Shown here one piece after another: positions 5,731-6,349 of a stretch of DNA of 6,349 bases. Every line of letters starts with the position of its first letter. The stretch's first letter is position 1. The notes below the pieces were generated by a model. That model ran no database searches. It saw nothing but the letters and a program-made list of their open reading frames with translations, and was not told the origin of the DNA. This DNA comes from Candidatus Kaiserbacteria bacterium RIFCSPLOWO2_01_FULL_54_20. GTDB lineage: Bacteria > Patescibacteriota > Minisyncoccia > Phycocordibacterales > UBA2100. Location of the stretch: positions 2,452 through 8,800 of the forward strand of contig MFMA01000052.1 in the NCBI GenBank assembly GCA_001783355.1, in the 5' to 3' direction. A program made the position numbers and the translations under genes.

Positions 5731-5753
5731 GGCATGTGCTAGTATGCCGGCAT
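5731..5753 (+). promoter_or_regulatory. Extended -10 promoter of DUF475 gene with three half-sites
   Basis: TGC plus TAGTAT (5737-5745) forms an extended -10, giving +1 near 5752 and a leader of about four bases before ATG 5756. Around it are GGCAT (5731-5735), ATGCC (5744-5748) and GGCAT (5749-5753). The first two form an inverted repeat enclosing most of the -10. The last two form the perfect 10-bp palindrome ATGCCGGCAT at the start point. This layout suits a repressor site. There is no room for a leader riboswitch. Confidence 0.5.
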
Positions 5754-5755
5754 CT

Positions 5756-6349
5756 ATGCAGGTGTTTGTCTTTCCAGCAATAGTTTCGGTCATTGCGTGC
5801 GTTGGAGCGTATGTATGGGGAGGATTCGCGGCCCTCTTCCTTGTTGTCTTGCTTGCGGTGTTGGAAACGACGTTGTCGTTCGACAACGCCGTCGTTAATG
5901 CAAAAGTTTTGGCGCGCATGGACGAGAAATGGCAGCGCTTGTTCCTCGTGTGGGGCATTCCGGTCGCGGTATTCGGCACGCGCTTCGTTCTGCCGATATT
6001 CATCGTCGCGGCGGCTGCTGGCCTCTCACCGTTGGTCGTCACGAAATTAGCGCTGTTCGATCCCGCACACTACGGCGAGTACATAGAAAAAGCGCACGTG
6101 GCGATCGCGGCATTCGGTGCGGCGTTCCTTTTTATGGTTTCCCTGAAGTATTTTTTCAACGACCGTAAGACGGTACACTGGATCGCCATAGTGGAGAAAT
6201 ATGTGTCGAGCTGGGGCGGCATCGAGGCAATAGAGGTTGCGCTCACGCTCTCCGTGCTCCTGCTGTGCTCTTTCATCGTGCCGGCCGCAGCTGCAACGAT
6301 ACTTTTTGCCGGCACCGTGGGCGTCGTGCTTTTCATCATTATCGAAGGC
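5756..6349 (+). CDS. DUF475 (TerC-like) integral membrane protein, 3' end outside window
   Basis: The frame starts at ATG 5756 and is open to the right edge, giving 198 residues of a family that I recall as usually about 330-350 long. Hydrophobic helices lie at about residues 3-20, 23-42, 62-88, 113-131, 160-178 and 179-196. The signature LETTLSFDNAVVNAKVL (36-52) is the acidic E...SFDN motif shared by DUF475 and TerC proteins. It is followed by WQRLFLVWGIPVAVFGTRFVLP (59-80), also typical. TerC relatives such as Alx and YkoY are linked to manganese export, and the E/D/N of this motif are thought to bind metal in the membrane. DUF475 itself is poorly characterised, so a metal transport role is family-level inference. 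There is no Shine-Dalgarno, in line with the nearly leaderless promoter. TTG and GTG codons nearby do not offer a better start. Confidence 0.9.
   Translation, partial: MQVFVFPAIVSVIACVGAYVWGGFAALFLVVLLAVLETTLSFDNAVVNAKVLARMDEKWQRLFLVWGIPVAVFGTRFVLPIFIVAAAAGLSPLVVTKLALFDPAHYGEYIEKAHVAIAAFGAAFLFMVSLKYFFNDRKTVHWIAIVEKYVSSWGGIEAIEVALTLSVLLLCSFIVPAAAATILFAGTVGVVLFIIIEG

Overview
The window is a gene-dense bacterial chromosome segment carrying six protein genes and no RNA genes, mobile elements or CRISPR arrays. The gene set is a bacterial polynucleotide phosphorylase, a short DksA/TraR-like zinc-finger protein with a CxxC/CxxH metal site, a TrmB-type regulator, a DUF475/TerC-like membrane protein, and a large proline-rich one-TM protein that I cannot name. 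Together with very short intergenic gaps and several apparently leaderless starts, this resembles a Patescibacteria/CPR genome, most likely of the Parcubacteria type. That placement is an inference from gene content and style; no phylogenetic marker was tested.

Layout. Positions 1-425 (minus) hold the 5' part of an unrecognised basic protein that runs off the left edge. An AT-rich divergent spacer (426-583) carries a sigma70-like promoter and repeated motifs, and leads into a TrmB-family regulator (584-1336, plus). This gene converges, with a 15-bp gap, on a minus-strand block read from right to left: pnp (5363-3174), a proline-rich membrane protein overlapping it by 44 nt (3217-1757), then the DksA-like gene (1711-1352), which seems to have its own promoter. 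To the right of pnp, and divergent from it, are a 76-residue two-TM protein (5471-5701) and a DUF475 membrane protein cut by the right edge (5756-6349).

How the parts may work together. The pnp block joins RNA turnover (PNPase) to a membrane protein with a long cytosolic tail, made from an overlapping start with a good Shine-Dalgarno sequence, and to a likely RNA polymerase-binding regulator. The pnp promoter and the promoter of the small membrane gene are back to back, with their extended -10 elements only 5 bp apart, so the two probably compete for polymerase. Three genes have -10 elements placed so that transcription would start at or within a few bases of the start codon, and they lack Shine-Dalgarno sequences. 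Two others have strong Shine-Dalgarno sequences, so the segment appears to use two initiation modes.

The most interesting leads are the translationally coupled PNPase and Pro-rich membrane protein pair, the shared extended -10 motif with inverted repeats around it, and the DksA-like protein that keeps the coiled-coil tip motif in a shortened frame. No clearly new defence or mobile system is visible.
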